From the NCBI GenBank assembly GCA_963693285.1, contig OY848922.1, positions 5,258,923-5,322,922 of the forward strand: a stretch of 64,000 nt of DNA, in the 5' to 3' direction. The notes under the pieces were generated by a model. It was not told where the DNA came from. It made no database searches and saw only the letters and a program-made list of their open reading frames with translations. The position numbers were made by a program, and so were the translations under genes. This stretch comes from Xestospongia muta. Its lineage: Eukaryota > Porifera > Demospongiae > Haplosclerida > Petrosiidae. Positions within the stretch are counted from its first letter, which is position 1; each line of letters opens with the position of its first letter. This document shows, one piece after another, positions 49,846 through 63,020 of the stretch.

Positions 49846-52800
49846 CACGTTGTTGTAAATTTAACAGTAAGAAATGACATCACTAAAATGTTCATTAACT
49901 GCAAACAGTTTGGAGCTAATGCCACACAAGCAACAAATACAAACTACTTAGCAAAAATTGACTTCTGTAATATTTCCATATGACATCTTGAATCTTTGAC
50001 AGGTATGATTATTTAGCTTTGATAATCAATTTCATTTAATCAAATTAATTTTTTCTTCTTCTATAGATAACTGACGTGATTTGTCAAGTTTAGATGTTCA
50101 CTTTGTATCAAATGTTAAAGATGTATGTTGTGTTCACTAGCTAACAAGTAATATGTTCTAAGGAGAAATAAAACATATTTATGAGTGTAAAAAGCAATAG
50201 ACAAAGCTATCATATCCCACTCAGTTATGTAGGCAGCTACAAGTTACAATCAAGCCTCTTCTTTAGTATTGATATAAAATTTACAGCAAAACCTGAAAAA
50301 TGTTTGATAATTTACCTGTTTTCTAATAAATATAGCACGTGTTATTCTATCTATTAAAATGCACAGAGTAACCAGATATTAAAATGATCAAGTTCCAAGT
50401 TGGAGAGTTATTCATTGTCTAAATTGATTTAAACTTGACTTATTGGAGGTCAGTCAGATTTTGATAGTTTGTGGTTCTTTAAGAATTTCAGTCTGTCAAG
50501 TTTAAAGAATTAACAAACGAGACTTTTTATAACATAATAGCATAGGTTTGCATTAATGAGAACAATTTATTGATATGTGATCATACAACTAATGTATATA
50601 TAATGATGACTGATGTGGATGATTCAATGCTATTAAAAAGTTGTACAAGTTTTTAACAAAGAAAAGTTGACCAACAAACAAGAAATATCAGTATTTGCTT
50701 TACTATATCTATCATTACACCAACTGTTTTAATTTTTATAGAAGAATGTATCTACACTTGATTATTCTAACAAGAATAGCATGAAACTAAGCTATAAATA
50801 CTAATCAATTATTCAGCTGTTCTAATAATCAGATACAGTATATTATACTGTATCTGATTATCAGAACAGCTGAAAAGAAAAGACAACTAAAATATATCAT
50901 GTTATTGTTTATTCATACCAGCACAATTATAATATCAACCACATCCTTCCTAACAATATTTTAGTCTATATAGTAGTAGTGTGATATTAATCATCAGAAG
51001 AATAGACACACTATGTAATAGTAGCTTGAAGTTAACAATATTAGCAATACAAAATGTGTGAAATATACGTCATACCTATATACGTTAAATTTCAGGGTCT
51101 GTCTGTATTAGTAGAATATAAGTTTATTTTATTGTTTGATCTTGAATTTCAATTTCGATGTTAAATACTATTGTTAAACTTTTAATAAACATTACATTAT
51201 TAGGTAATGGTAAACAATCCCACTCATTAATCAATGTATAGTAATATTGTTGCAATCAGTATTCTAGTTTTATGTTTGTCTTTTCATCAATTCAAAAAAT
51301 CATCATACATAAATACATTCATTAGTGTGACTACTTATATATCTAGTTATTCTCAGTACGAGGAGACCACCTATAGGATAATATAAGCTGTCACTATTAA
51401 AACATTAGAATGACTCAGTTTAGTTAGATTTAGTGGTTCTAGTAAGAATATTAGTCAGTGTCAAAACTAACACAATGTTTAATTCCTCAAACTTAACATA
51501 CACGCATACAAGTATAAGGGACTATGGTAAGATATAACATAGTAAATACAATGTATTTTATATTACAAACATGTACATTAATTTTAATGATACTTAGTAT
51601 ACCAATGACAATGTACCATTTACAAATGGTGTTATTCTTGTGCATATATAAGTGTATGATAGTATCATAGCTTCTCTAAATTATGATATCTTGACTATCT
51701 TCAGACAGATATATACTAATAGTGTTTCAATCAATCTTCTACTTTTATGGTTGTCTTTTCATCAATTTATAAACTCATCATATATATTACATAGTACTAA
51801 TTATATATTACTTATTAACAGACATAACAGTGTTCTGACATTATCTACCTATATAATATAGGAATACTATGTAGCTATACTTGTATCAGATAATAAATAA
51901 ATTAAAATAGAGACTTTGATAGTTCTTGTTCATTTGATTCTATATGAATGTTTCTATATATACCAATTTAATGATCAGCCTACTAAGTCAATGAGAGCAT
52001 ACAATTTACATCCATAAAGACAGTATACATGTATCAAATTCTTTGGAAAGGAGAATATGAAAATCTTCTTATTATTTTGATATGATGGTATCTTTATGCA
52101 ATAATTTTATTGCTTGTCAATCTAATTAGTCATTAAATAGTCACCAAGTTTTATATTAGCTTGGAATAGCCAATATTTCTACATTTCAATCTCATCCTTG
52201 TGAGATAATCTTTAATTTTGGAACTCAGATATTTCACCTGAACAAGATACTAACCTGTCAAGTGTAATATTATAACTATCTAAAACAAATACATAGAAAA
52301 CAGCATCTATAATTATTATAGAATTGTACCAAGACAAAACATAGAAGATAATAGAATACATGATGATATAGCAGCCAATACTTGATTGAAATATCTGCAT
52401 AGATGTTAAAAAGTTCATCTTTTGGTTTAAGTTAGAATAATTACTCTCACGAAATGAAATGGTCACCTATGACAGACTATTTTTACATACTTTGGCCAAC
52501 CTTTTGCAAGACTGACTAATAGTCTGCTACAGTAACTTGATATCATACATAATTATAAAGATTGTATGCATAAGAATTTAAGTCATCTGATTTCTTGGTT
52601 CTTGTACTCATGATGTCCCTGCTTCATTTCAAATTTCATTTAGTATTCTATATTGTGATATAACACATGTTGACTAATATTGCATACTATGAGTAAACTC
52701 CTTTCATTAAAAAGAGTTAGTGGTATTAGTGATTGTCATCATTCTATTAATTATGTTTGTGATAGCTCCAACATAAGTACTAGTATATAGGAACACTTAA

Positions 52801-53730
52801 CAGCTCTCTCAATCACCAGGACTAAGTGTGCTCAGTATGTTTGACAGATATGTTATTAACTTTAAACAAAACAATATATGTTCTTTAATGTGTGTACTGA
52901 TAAAAACAATGCATACTTTGAGTAATTATATTGTCTACTGTGTCAAGGATATATCTATAAACTATTAGTTTTGTTGTCACCATGAGTGTCGTGAACTATA
53001 CATTTTGTAGTTAACATTAAACATTTCTCTTTATACATAGCTTGATGTTATAAATTTAAGGTGAAGTAATTTATTGCTATTAACAACTGCTTGGAACCAA
53101 TAATGTATGGATTGTGACCTTACAGTTGATACAACTACTCATCTATCTATAAAATAGTAAAATTTCTACTATTTGTAGTGTTGACATAATTATATCTAAT
53201 ATCGTTGGCACAAACTATCTAAATGTATACTATTATATCAGTCTCAGATACACAGGTACTTTATGTCCACATGTTTGTGTTTCTCTTTTTAATTTATGTA
53301 CCATTTTTTCAATCTATAGTATGAAATTTTGTCTGACAATGTATTACCAGTGACACTTAGTATAACCAAACTGTAACCATAACGTAGTCAATATGTGTTT
53401 TAAATTTTGTGTGATAAATGTTATATAGTTATATTGAATATCCATTATTTGCATTACAAGTATAGTGTATTCGGTAAAGTGGATGACATTACATAATGTA
53501 TTAGGTTACCTAGTGACTCAATAAATGTGTACACAATATACTCAATATGATGTTTGTTTTAGTTTATATAATACCTCAGTATAAATGTAACATCATTAAT
53601 TTTTATACTGAGTTATTCCAAGATGACTTAAGACATATGCAACATATAATACTAAAGACAGTAATATTCAATGAAATGTAGAGCATTCAAGAATTATAAT
53701 AATTAGTTTTTAAAAAGAAAGCTTTCAGTA
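49846..53730. other. Gene-poor stretch with old paralogous segments
   Basis: No supported exon. 50930-51715 is homologous to 60720-61430 in the same orientation (shared TATAGTAAT(A/G)TTGTT, GGGACTATGGTAAG, GTAGTATCATAGCTTCT and others). 52110-52450 is homologous to 26990-27320. Confidence 0.5.
50812..50874. repeat. 63-bp near-perfect palindrome
   Basis: TTCAGCTGTTCTAATAATCA...GATACAGTATA, centre T, then the complement, with one small mismatch region. A cruciform or foldback-MITE form; no clear target duplication. Confidence 0.88.
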
Positions 53731-53831
53731 ATTAATGAAGGTTGTATTTTCTATAGTTTCATTCTCCTCAACAATAGCATTACCAAAGCCTCCATATGAT
53801 TGGTGATATTCAGAGAGGTCAACTTTGTTAC
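53731..53831 (-). pseudogene. Solitary relic of the 18-kb penultimate exon
   Basis: After a TTTTTAAG acceptor the minus strand reads NKVDLSEYHQSYGGFGNAIV then EENETIENTTFIN, nearly identical to 18467-18360 with one codon missing. The donor is lost (ATTAATTACTG) and the terminal exon is absent. The high identity suggests recent copying. Confidence 0.75.
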
Positions 53832-54386
53832 CTTAAAAATATTATGTTTGATTATGAAATTGCAATTGTTAGTAAATGATGCATATTGAGGTCAATATAA
53901 GGACAATTACCATGACGCAATTTGCGTCCAAGAAACTAGTAGAGATAGGCGCTCGTATCTCAGAGGAACTGACAACTGTCTTTCACAGTGTTGCAAACAT
54001 CTTTAGAGATTTCAGTTCTTTTCGAAGTGACCTGTTCAGTTTTTGTTGTTGCAGGAAGCTGTAGAATTTACCATTTATTTTGCTAGGAAACAACTTGAGA
54101 GTTATTATTTTTATTTAACATTTAGAAATTTTTGTTTATACTTCATTCTTATAAAAAATTAAATTAAATATATATATAATATATATAATTTAAATCTTGA
54201 AGTAAAGACATCCTACAAAGAAATAAAACAATAGTTATCACATTGACAACACAAAATAGCAAAAGAAATAAAATGCTACATGTACAAGAAAAAAAAGTAC
54301 TAATACTATGAAAATGCTAAAATACAACTTGAAATTATACTTATAGTCATACAGACTGAGAAGAGAGATGGCGAAAAAGGCTGTGT

Positions 54387-56387
54387 ATGAATGATGTATT
54401 AGAAAGGCTAGAGTTGGAGGATGACGGTAAAGAAATATTTTGTGAAGGGAGTGATGAAGAGTTTGGTTATGATGATGAACTTGAAAATGACAGGAGTGAA
54501 AGTGATAACAAGCATGGAGATGAAGATGATACTGTATTAGAGGAATTTGTGATTGACAATTATATGGTGAATGATGTGGATGATAATTACAATATGGAAG
54601 ACAGTAACAGGGATTGCATCTTGAAAAATGCAAATGGAGGGAGTGAAATCGGAGGTGACAGAGCAACATATAGTTAAGAAAGAAATGAAGTGGATAACGA
54701 AATGGAGAATGAGAGTGATGATGGATATGAACATGACATGGAACGCAATGAGGATACACAAACAAGAGGGAAGAAAGGGAAAATAAACAGTGAGAATAAA
54801 TAACAATTAGAATCAAACAAAAAATTGAATACTTACCTTTTTAGGTTCACCCTTGAATGGAGTGACACTGTGGAGGCTTTCACTGTGAATGACTTCACAC
54901 ACCCAGTTGGCCCACGTGTGACCTTGCCTGGTTCTCCTTTGGGCTTATTTCAACTCTTTTTCACTATGGAAGTGATAGAGATGATAGTAGAGCAGACAAA
55001 CCTCTATGCTTACCAGTGCATGGGAGATACAGCATTTGAGGCCTGGCAGAAGGTCACAGCAGCTGAGTTGGAAGCTTTTTTAGGATTTATGATATTGATG
55101 GGTATAGTGAGGCTCCCCTCTTTAATGGATTACTGGAAGAATGATGTCATCTTCCACTACATTCCAGTTGCCAGCAGAATCTCCAGAAATCAGTTCTTTG
55201 ATCTGCAGAAGTATCTTCACTTTGCCGACAATACTACTTTGGTTTCTCCTGGATGTGAAGGGTATAATAAGTTAGGGAAGATACAACCAATCCTGGATAT
55301 GCTAACCACATGGTTTGAAGAAGCCTATAATCATGGCAGAGAGATTAGTATAGATGAGGTAATGGTACCTTTCAAGGGCAGATCCAGCATGAAGCAATAC
55401 CTTCCGATGAAGCCAGTGAAAAGAGGTTTTAAGGTGTGGGTGCTGGCAGATGGAAATACAGGGTACATATCCAGGCTCAATTTTTATACTGGGAAAACTG
55501 GAGGGAAAAGTGAAAATGGATTAGGGGCAACTGTTGTCAAAACACTATGTGAAAATCTAAAGCACAGGGATGTCCTTCCTATATTCAGTAAAAGTGATGC
55601 TTGTTTTCACTATGAGATACCACCATGCATATTTTGACAATTATTTTGCAAACATCAAGCTGATGTTGGATCTCCTGAAAGATGGAGTTTATGGATGTGG
55701 GACTCTTAGAACAAATCGTGTAGGCTTTCCAAAGGACTTGAAACAAACTGTAAAGAAAGGGCTGAAAACAAGAGGAGAATCAGTCATATGACAATGCAAA
55801 GCTGCTAAAGAACTGAACATTTCACTTTGGCAGGACAATAGAAATGTTATTGTTGTGTCGACTAACTGTAATCCAGCTACTGCCACTTCTGTAAAACGAA
55901 GGCTCAAAAATGGCACTAGAATGTCTGTTCCCTGCCCTAAGTCCATCCAGCTGTATAATACTTTTATGGGCGGAGTTGATCTCAATGATCAGCTCCGAGG
56001 ATACTACAGTGTATGATTGAAGGGCCACAGATCCTATAAATATTTGTGGTGGTTTCTGTTTGACATTGCCGTTACAAATGCATACATTCTGAATAAAAAT
56101 TACTCTAACCTCACAATTCAAAGTGTGAAAATGTTTCGGTCTGAGCTTGCAAAGCAACTCATTGGCAATTTCAACAACTGAAAGCGTCCAGGCCGTCCTT
56201 CATTACTTGCTTCTTCAAAACGAATTTGTTCCGACCATTTTCAAGGAAATTGGAGAAACGTCACAAGTGCCACCTGTGTTACACAAAGAAGATACAAGAT
56301 ACAATATGGGTTTGTCCATCATGCAACATTGCACTATGCCACACCGGCAATGATGATAGCAATTTCTTTCTGAAATATCACCAGTAA
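54387..56387 (+). pseudogene. piggyBac transposase pseudogene C (PGBD type)
   Basis: A highly acidic N-terminal region (54387-54800, with two in-frame stops at 54675 and 54801) leads into the core. Core motifs: ELEAFLGFMILMGIVRLPSL, ISIDEVMVPFKGRSSMKQYL (first Asp), GFKVWVLADGNTGY (second Asp) and, after a frameshift near 55590, FDNYFANIKLMLDLLKDGVY (third Asp). Then GVDLNDQLRGYYSV is followed by TGA at 56015-56017, and WWFLFDIAVTNAYILNKNY. The C-terminal zinc-ribbon-like tail is C-x2-C type (KCHLCYTKKIQDTIWVCPSC), ending at TAA 56387, again after a frame change. Two stops sit where Arg is usual (CGA to TGA). Subfamily clearly different from elements A and B. Confidence 0.93.
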
Positions 56388-56791
56388 TCAAATCATTAGT
56401 TACTACAGTAATGGACTATTATACAATTCATCATAACCACAAGAAACTTATTATATATTACAACAATTACTTGTCCAGAATGATCGTCCATTGTTTTACT
56501 CTATGAATGTCACCATATAACTTCATACGTGTACAATATAAGAAACCCTAACAAATGCTTCATACATGTAACAATCAAATGTGTCCTCAATCAAATGTGT
56601 CCTTAGAGTAAGCACTAAACAAGTTACTTTATTTACATGTAAAAACTAACAAATGGTGTGTACCTGTAAAATAAAAATATGTAGTTACATGTAAATACAA
56701 ACATAAGCTTAGTAGAAGTACAATAAAGCTTTAGTTATGTGTAAACACAAGGAAAATATTTGTACGTGTACAAAGAGGCCTTGGCTACATG

Positions 56792-56983
56792 CACTGGCGT
56801 ATTTAGACCCGGGCAGGCATGGGCATTGCCCGGGTAAAACAATCTGCTCATAAAAAATTGCAATTTAGCTGAACCAACCGCACCCATAATTATAATAATA
56901 AACACTAATAACTATTAATAATATCGATTAAATTTATGAATAATTAATACCCTTGGTATGTTGTGAGCACTAGATACGCCTAT
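56792..56983. mobile_element. hAT-type MITE, 192 bp
   Basis: Flanked by GGCTACATG on both sides (56783-56791 and 56984-56992), a 9-bp target duplication, or 8 bp plus one chance base. Ends carry CACTGGCGTATTTAG at the left and CTAGATACGCCTAT at the right, imperfect inverted repeats of the (G)GCGTAT(C/T)TAG type known from hAT elements. Just inside the left end, CCCGGGCA and TGCCCGGG (56808-56834) form an 8-bp stem. No coding capacity. Confidence 0.85.
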
Positions 56984-57699
56984 GGCTACATGAAAAAACT
57001 AACATAAAATGCATACATCTATAATCAACTACAAAGTTACAGTAAATGCTAACACATGCTGCAAACCTTTACAATAAATTATAGAAGAAAAGACTGGCAC
57101 CTAACCTTTGATGGAGAGTCTCTCCTTCATTTTCATAACTAAACTTGTAGATTATTTCTGTTGGCACTGTCATTCTGATCATAAAACAATCATTCAAAAT
57201 GGCTGCTATCTCGTCTTCTTCACAAAAAGTCATCAACTTTTTCACACACTAATCACAATAGATATGATGTGAAAAGTTAATGGTACAATCTACAAACACT
57301 TACCTATCCTTCCGTTACTAACACAAGCCCAAAGAAAGAGGAGCATCATTGTAATACAATGATAGTTTTAGAAGGCCACCATCTTGTCTTCTTCATAAAA
57401 AAGCGATCAAATTTTTCACACACTAATCACGATAGATATGACATGAGAAGTTAATGGAAGAATCTACTAACGCTTCCCTATACTTCCATTGCTAAGACAA
57501 GTTGTAAAAAATGCTTCTTCTTTCATAAAGAAGGACAAAAACAAAACTACCTAAAGCGTGCTGGCAATAGTACTGGCAATAGTGACGCAATCAAATTAAT
57601 TTTGTAACGTGATGTCATAGCATTAATTGAATTATGGCAATTAAAGGGTTAAAGAAGTCAGAAAATTTCTCTTCTACAATTCTGTTTACTTTATAATAT

Positions 57700-58160
57700 C
57701 TAGTGTAACATTGACTGAAGAATCATAATGAAATAAATGGCCTACAACAGTAATAGATTGGCTAATCTTGCACTGCAATGTCAGCATATTCACAAGTAAC
57801 ATCTACTGTAATTATGATATGATTGAATAGTTTGTTTGATTGTGTTTACTTTCAGCACTCTCTTTGTGATAGACTAATAGTGCCCACTGTATTCCTCTCT
57901 TAGACAATGCTATCATGTTCTATAACTAAAGTAAAGGAATTGTACAATATATGGCTGTTTATCTTGTATATTATTAGATACTGTTTATCTAGATATGTGG
58001 ATGCTGCTTAATTGTTTCCACAAAGAGGTATGACTATGTTTCATTAATATGGTTTTTACTTTTTGTACTCTATTCAGTATCCTCAACAATACATAGTATT
58101 GTAGAAACCTCCATGTGATGATGATATTGAGAAAGATCTACTTCTCCTTAAAATATTATA
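57700..58160 (-). pseudogene. Relic of the 18-kb tail exons, third location
   Basis: Minus strand: GEVDLSQYHHHMEVSTIL, a frame break, and IVEDTE match the penultimate exon. Further on, sequence equivalent to the terminal exon is full of stops. Flanks (TTTACTTTCAGCACTCTCT and AATGGCCTACAACAGTAATAG) match those at 18.0-18.2 and 35.9-36.1 kb. Confidence 0.65.
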
Positions 58161-61100
58161 TTTTGATTTTAATTTGTTAGTAAAATGAAAGTAAAATCAG
58201 AAATGGTAACAAACCAACAAACGTATTAGAAGAAAATATTCTTCTAGTTATTACATCATTAAAGGATTAACAGTATTGTCTCCATTGATGTCAAAAGATA
58301 GTGACAGTAGGAAATCTTAGTGCCAGCTATTTGTGCTATCATGGTAGTATATTGAAGTAACAAATCCATTGGTGTCAAAACAAGGCTAAAAATTGTTCTG
58401 GGGATCGACGTCTATGGGCAAAATTTAACTTTGCCTGCAGTATAAAATATGCTCAATCAATTGATAGTAGTCTGGTAAAACCATTTCTGTCTGGTATCTT
58501 TTGTAAACTAGCAGTATATACTAGCATGTGTTTATGAGAGAACTTACACTCTTCATCTATATAGATCTTTATTAAACTTATATTTCTTAACCCTCTGTTT
58601 ATTTATTTGGATTAATGTTTTAAGTTGGTGTCACTATATGTAGTGTTATGTGATGAGACCAATAGTTATTTGCATAATAAATTTGGTTGTTATGTAATAT
58701 ATAGCTCAATATGTATACTATATGTAAATGAAATAACATACAGTGCATGGCTAGCGAGTTATCATGCAATCACGATTGGACCAGTTTCTTCTCATAACAT
58801 TCATCGATTGGCTGAAAATTTACTATAGTCTCCATTACATGTTCTGTTATTGCAAGTACCAACTGTTGCTATAGTTTTTATGAAGCCATATCACTAGTAG
58901 ATAAATGTACTTACCAGAAAAGTGTGACTATCGGGTTTTTTTGTTAAATAAACATAGCTATAACTCATGTGTATATGTATACTTGCAATGGTGATATAAC
59001 AGCTCTATAATAAATTTCTACTATTCCTCTGTCTTCATTTAAAAAAATTAAAACTGATCACTACACAAAAACAAACACCATTTTTATACACTGTATTCTA
59101 CACATTCAATACTGGGTGTTATTTATTACGTGTGAACATATCATTAATGTACATCTGATTGTTGTTATGTGTCTTCAAGTATTTAGTTGTTGTACAATGT
59201 AAAAGTTGTATTGTCATTATTATATAGAAGTGATAATTATTATGTCTATGTTAAATTAGTATGTAACTCTCAATTCTACTCCTTGTCATGTTATATTATG
59301 TTTGATAATGGCTATAATGTTATTGTACTATCAAGCTACTCTGCTAACAAATAGTTAATGTTTTATCGTCAACTTTTCAAAAAAAAATATAAATTAATAT
59401 CATAAATAACTGTTTGTTTGCAAAATGATGTCATGGGACTTTTGTCCAATATCCAATACATACATACATACATATATTTATAAATATATAGATGATACTG
59501 CTTGTATCTAAACAGATAGACATGAGGGAAGACTCTTGGTACCTAGTCAGTTATTTAAAGAAAAGTGATTAAGTGGTACAATCCATTTTTTAATATGTAG
59601 TTGATGTATGCTTTGTAAATATAAGAGATTTTAAACTCAACATAGGTAATCAATGAGGCCAATCTATCTCTGGAATATTGGTAGACATAATCAAAATTAT
59701 AGTGAGCTGTGATGTTTAGTGGAATGACTGGTGTGTGAATTGAGGAGAAAAGGTATTGTTCGCAGTAAAGTAAGCTTTCTAATTGAGTGTTAACCTTTTT
59801 CAGAACTATATAATAATTTTGTTATTTCTGTACAGCCTCCAAGTGACCCCTTTCTTTTTTGTATGATCTACAATAGAGATCAAAAGCAATTCATGTATTA
59901 TACTACTAATTATCTTAAGTACTAGTACTGTACTTTAGTACAAGGTTATAACTTAACAGCATAGGTATACTTTAACTGTATATGATACTTTCTTTTAAAG
60001 TGGGAGCTTACCAATGACTGATTCTGTAATGAAGTGTTCATACTTTTCACAATTGTAGAACTATTTCTCTGTCACTGCAAACATAAATCTGACGACATTG
60101 GTTTGCTAATGAATACATGAGGTAACTATTGAATAACACTTGTAAAATATGTTGTCTTTAATCAGGTCTGTCATTTGTTGTCTTAGTATCTCATACAGTG
60201 TATATGATAAACAGCTTGCTCATATGTACTTGAGAGTAAGAGTTAAGAGGATGTACATCAAAGCAGTCAACACGTATTTAGGTGATACCTGAAGATTCAT
60301 CACCTTTAAATTCTTCTAAGTTACTTGATTCTTCCATTCATCATTATGTTCTTTCTCATCATCCTAATCATTAGTTTTTATATAATTATTATTTACAAGA
60401 AAAATTAAACAATGTTCCTCTGCATGTTCTTCTTTTATTTTCTAGGAATTTGTTGTTTTTAAAGAAGTATTCATCAATAAAGCTAAATGTCCATCATTGT
60501 CATCACTTGTTAGTATAGCATTGTTATGAAGACAATCTATTCTCTCCTCTGTACAGCTGATAGTAGAAGTCATTATTGAAAGTTTATAATTGCATTGCTA
60601 TTATGTCACATGTTATAAAATTGTAAATTTCCACTTCTCAAATTGTCATTTACAATGTATGGCATAGTGAACAACTGTAAAAACAAACTAAAGCTTATGT
60701 TTAATTCATAATTATTATCACAATTATAATGTCAACCACATCCTTTCAACCATAATTATGTCAGTTGATATAGTAATAGAGTGACATTAATCAACAGACT
60801 AATACACAATACTAGTACTAGTTGGAGTACTTGTATTTATTAATAATTTAAATCATATGCCAAATATACTAGTAATACTACATACATGTAATTTAAGTTT
60901 CAGGATCAAGTGAATATGTTTGTATAATTATATTAGTAGAATATGAGCTTATTTATTTATTGTCTTGAATTTTAACTTCAATGTGAAACACTATTGCTAA
61001 ACATTTTACAGACAGTACATTATTAGGTAAAGACAAACAAATCCCACCCATTAACCAATATATAGTAATGTTGTTTCAATCAATCTTCCAGTTTTACACT

Positions 61101-62260
61101 TACCATTCATAAATTCATATTACATGATCATATAAACATTCATCTTTGTCTACTTATATCCAGTTATACTCAATATAAAGACACACCTATATAATTATCA
61201 ATTACAATAATTATAAGATACTGTACACTGTCCCTAATAAAATATATGGGACTATGGTAAGGCATGTACTACATACAATGTGTTTTATCTTATAGCATGC
61301 ACATGTAATGATACTTATTGTAGTAATGACAATATACCAATTGTAAATAGTGTTATCCTTGTGCATACATACATGTATGGTAGTATCATAGCTTCTATAA
61401 TATATGGTATCTTGATTATCTTCAGGCAAAATCTTCTTAATGATTACGTAATATACTTTACTAATGATATCTCTATGTGAATAATGGAAAATTAAAAGAT
61501 TTAACATGATTATGTGTAAGATATACTCTTATAAACAACTGGTTTTTTTATCAATGTCACATGTAACCACACTATTATAAGTTATTGAGCTAATATTAAA
61601 AATGGTAACTCATTATTACAGGAAATATTTGTAAAGGTTTGAAGTTGATGGTTAGCAAAAATTAACATTGCTAAAAACTAAAAATAAATTATATTAGACT
61701 AGGTCATATCATAATTATGATAATAATTCAAAATGTGTGCATTAGTATATGTACATCATAGTTTACTGTTAAGATACTACTCATACATAAATAAACAAGT
61801 TTTCTTCTAGCCAATGAATGATTTTCATTCACTTGTTCTTAGTCTATTTAACATTAGAAATTAATAAATGAGCAATAAATTACTATGTTGCATTCATTAT
61901 AGTAATTATTATATAAATTACTGTTAGTGTTATAATAATTATATAATCTAATGATCAATTTTTATTGAAATTTCAGTTGTATATTTACATTAAGTTATTA
62001 GAGAAGCACCACATCCATCTACAAAGAAATATAGTAATACATATAACACCTGTGTACTTGTACATCATTGATTGTGTGAAATATAATCAAGATATTATCA
62101 TCTTATTATGACTTCATTCCACAAGTATCTAAATTTGAAATATCCTATGTTTATTGTCTCCACTTTATACTCACTAAACTCATTGTTTCCATGTTTATCA
62201 TCAACATCTATGACGTAATTATCCAGTTCATTATCACTACTACTATCATACTCATCATTG
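58161..62260. other. Gene-poor stretch with old paralogous segment
   Basis: 60720-61430 is the partner of 50930-51715. A (CATA)n run lies at 59457-59475. A minus-strand open stretch at 60573-60442 (MTSTISCTEERIDCLHNN..., 43 codons) and a short acidic one at about 60330-60290 (EESSNLEEFKGDE) look slightly protein-like but lack supporting splice sites. Confidence 0.4.
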
Positions 62261-62267
62261 ATCTATA

Positions 62268-62425
62268 ACTGGTCACAATATTGTGACTGTGGTTATTTAA
62301 TTAACATTCCGTTTGTCACAAAATCGCGACAGTGGTTTTTAATTAACATTCGGCTGTTGACAATATTATGACTGTGATTTTTAATTAACATTCCGCGTGT
62401 AACAAATTAGTGACAGTAGTCTTAA
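62268..62425. repeat. About four tandem units of 40-45 bp with a palindromic core
   Basis: Successive units share GTCACAATATTGTGAC or its variants (GTCACAAAATCGCGAC, TTGACAATATTATGAC, GTAACAAATTAGTGAC) followed by AGTGGT and TTTAATTAACATTC(C/G)G. The core is an interrupted palindrome in each unit. Confidence 0.85.
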
Positions 62426-62965
62426 CATCTATGAGTGTGTGAATACAAGTTATTTTGTAAATAGTTTCTAGACTTTTTAAAAGTAATTGTTGAAGTGGGT
62501 GTGATTTTTTGGAATGCACCTAGCTTTTAAAAGATATCTTTGTGGGAGTGTTACTATCATTATTATTGATAATTATTATCTATTGCCAATTATCACATTT
62601 TATTAATTTTTTTCTCGTATTTAAAACACTTTCATTGCTACTTTCTTTGCCTCACTAAAGATAGATTGTACTATTGTTGAACTTTTTGGAACTTCTCTTT
62701 TATTATATGGAGAAGTATAAATGATGTTAAGTACTATTATGTATAACAGAAGTTGGTCCCACCAATTAAAGTGTAATGCAAACTAACTAAAGTTGTGATA
62801 AAATAAATATATAATAGTATATATAAAATGTGAATTGTGATAATTATAGCTTGGATATCTTATACCTTAATTTCAAAAATATAAAGAGGAAACAATTCAA
62901 TTGAATGTGTTTATCAGTTTACTGACATACTTGAGCAATTTCTTTTTCTTATTAATGTTGACCAA

Positions 62966-63020
62966 ATAATAATAATAACAACAACAACAACAAAAATAAT
63001 AACTATAATAATAATAGTTA
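62966..63020. repeat. Impure (AAT)n/(AAC)n microsatellite
   Basis: Runs of AAT, then AAC, then AAT again. A shorter (AAT)n follows at 63218-63246. Confidence 0.9.

Larger units (their letters stand above)
54387..57652 (+). mobile_element. piggyBac-family element C
   Basis: Transposase pseudogene plus a 3' tail ending at 57648 with GGG next to TTAA (57649-57652). In reverse sense the end reads CCCTTTAATTGCCATAATTC, sharing CCCTTT with the end of element A. I could not find a matching TTAA-CCC end upstream, so the 5' boundary is open; the GC-richer block 53890-54060 may belong to it. A hAT-type MITE sits inside the 3' tail. Confidence 0.75.

Noticed and set aside
54238..54816. 192-residue histidine/cysteine-rich frame on the minus strand
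   Set aside because: It is the antisense shadow of the acidic N-terminal region of piggyBac C (Asp/Glu codons read backwards give His, Phe, Leu, Ser).
61211..61507. 98-residue frame on the minus strand
   Set aside because: It lies in a non-coding duplicated segment whose partner at 51.5-51.8 kb does not keep the frame.
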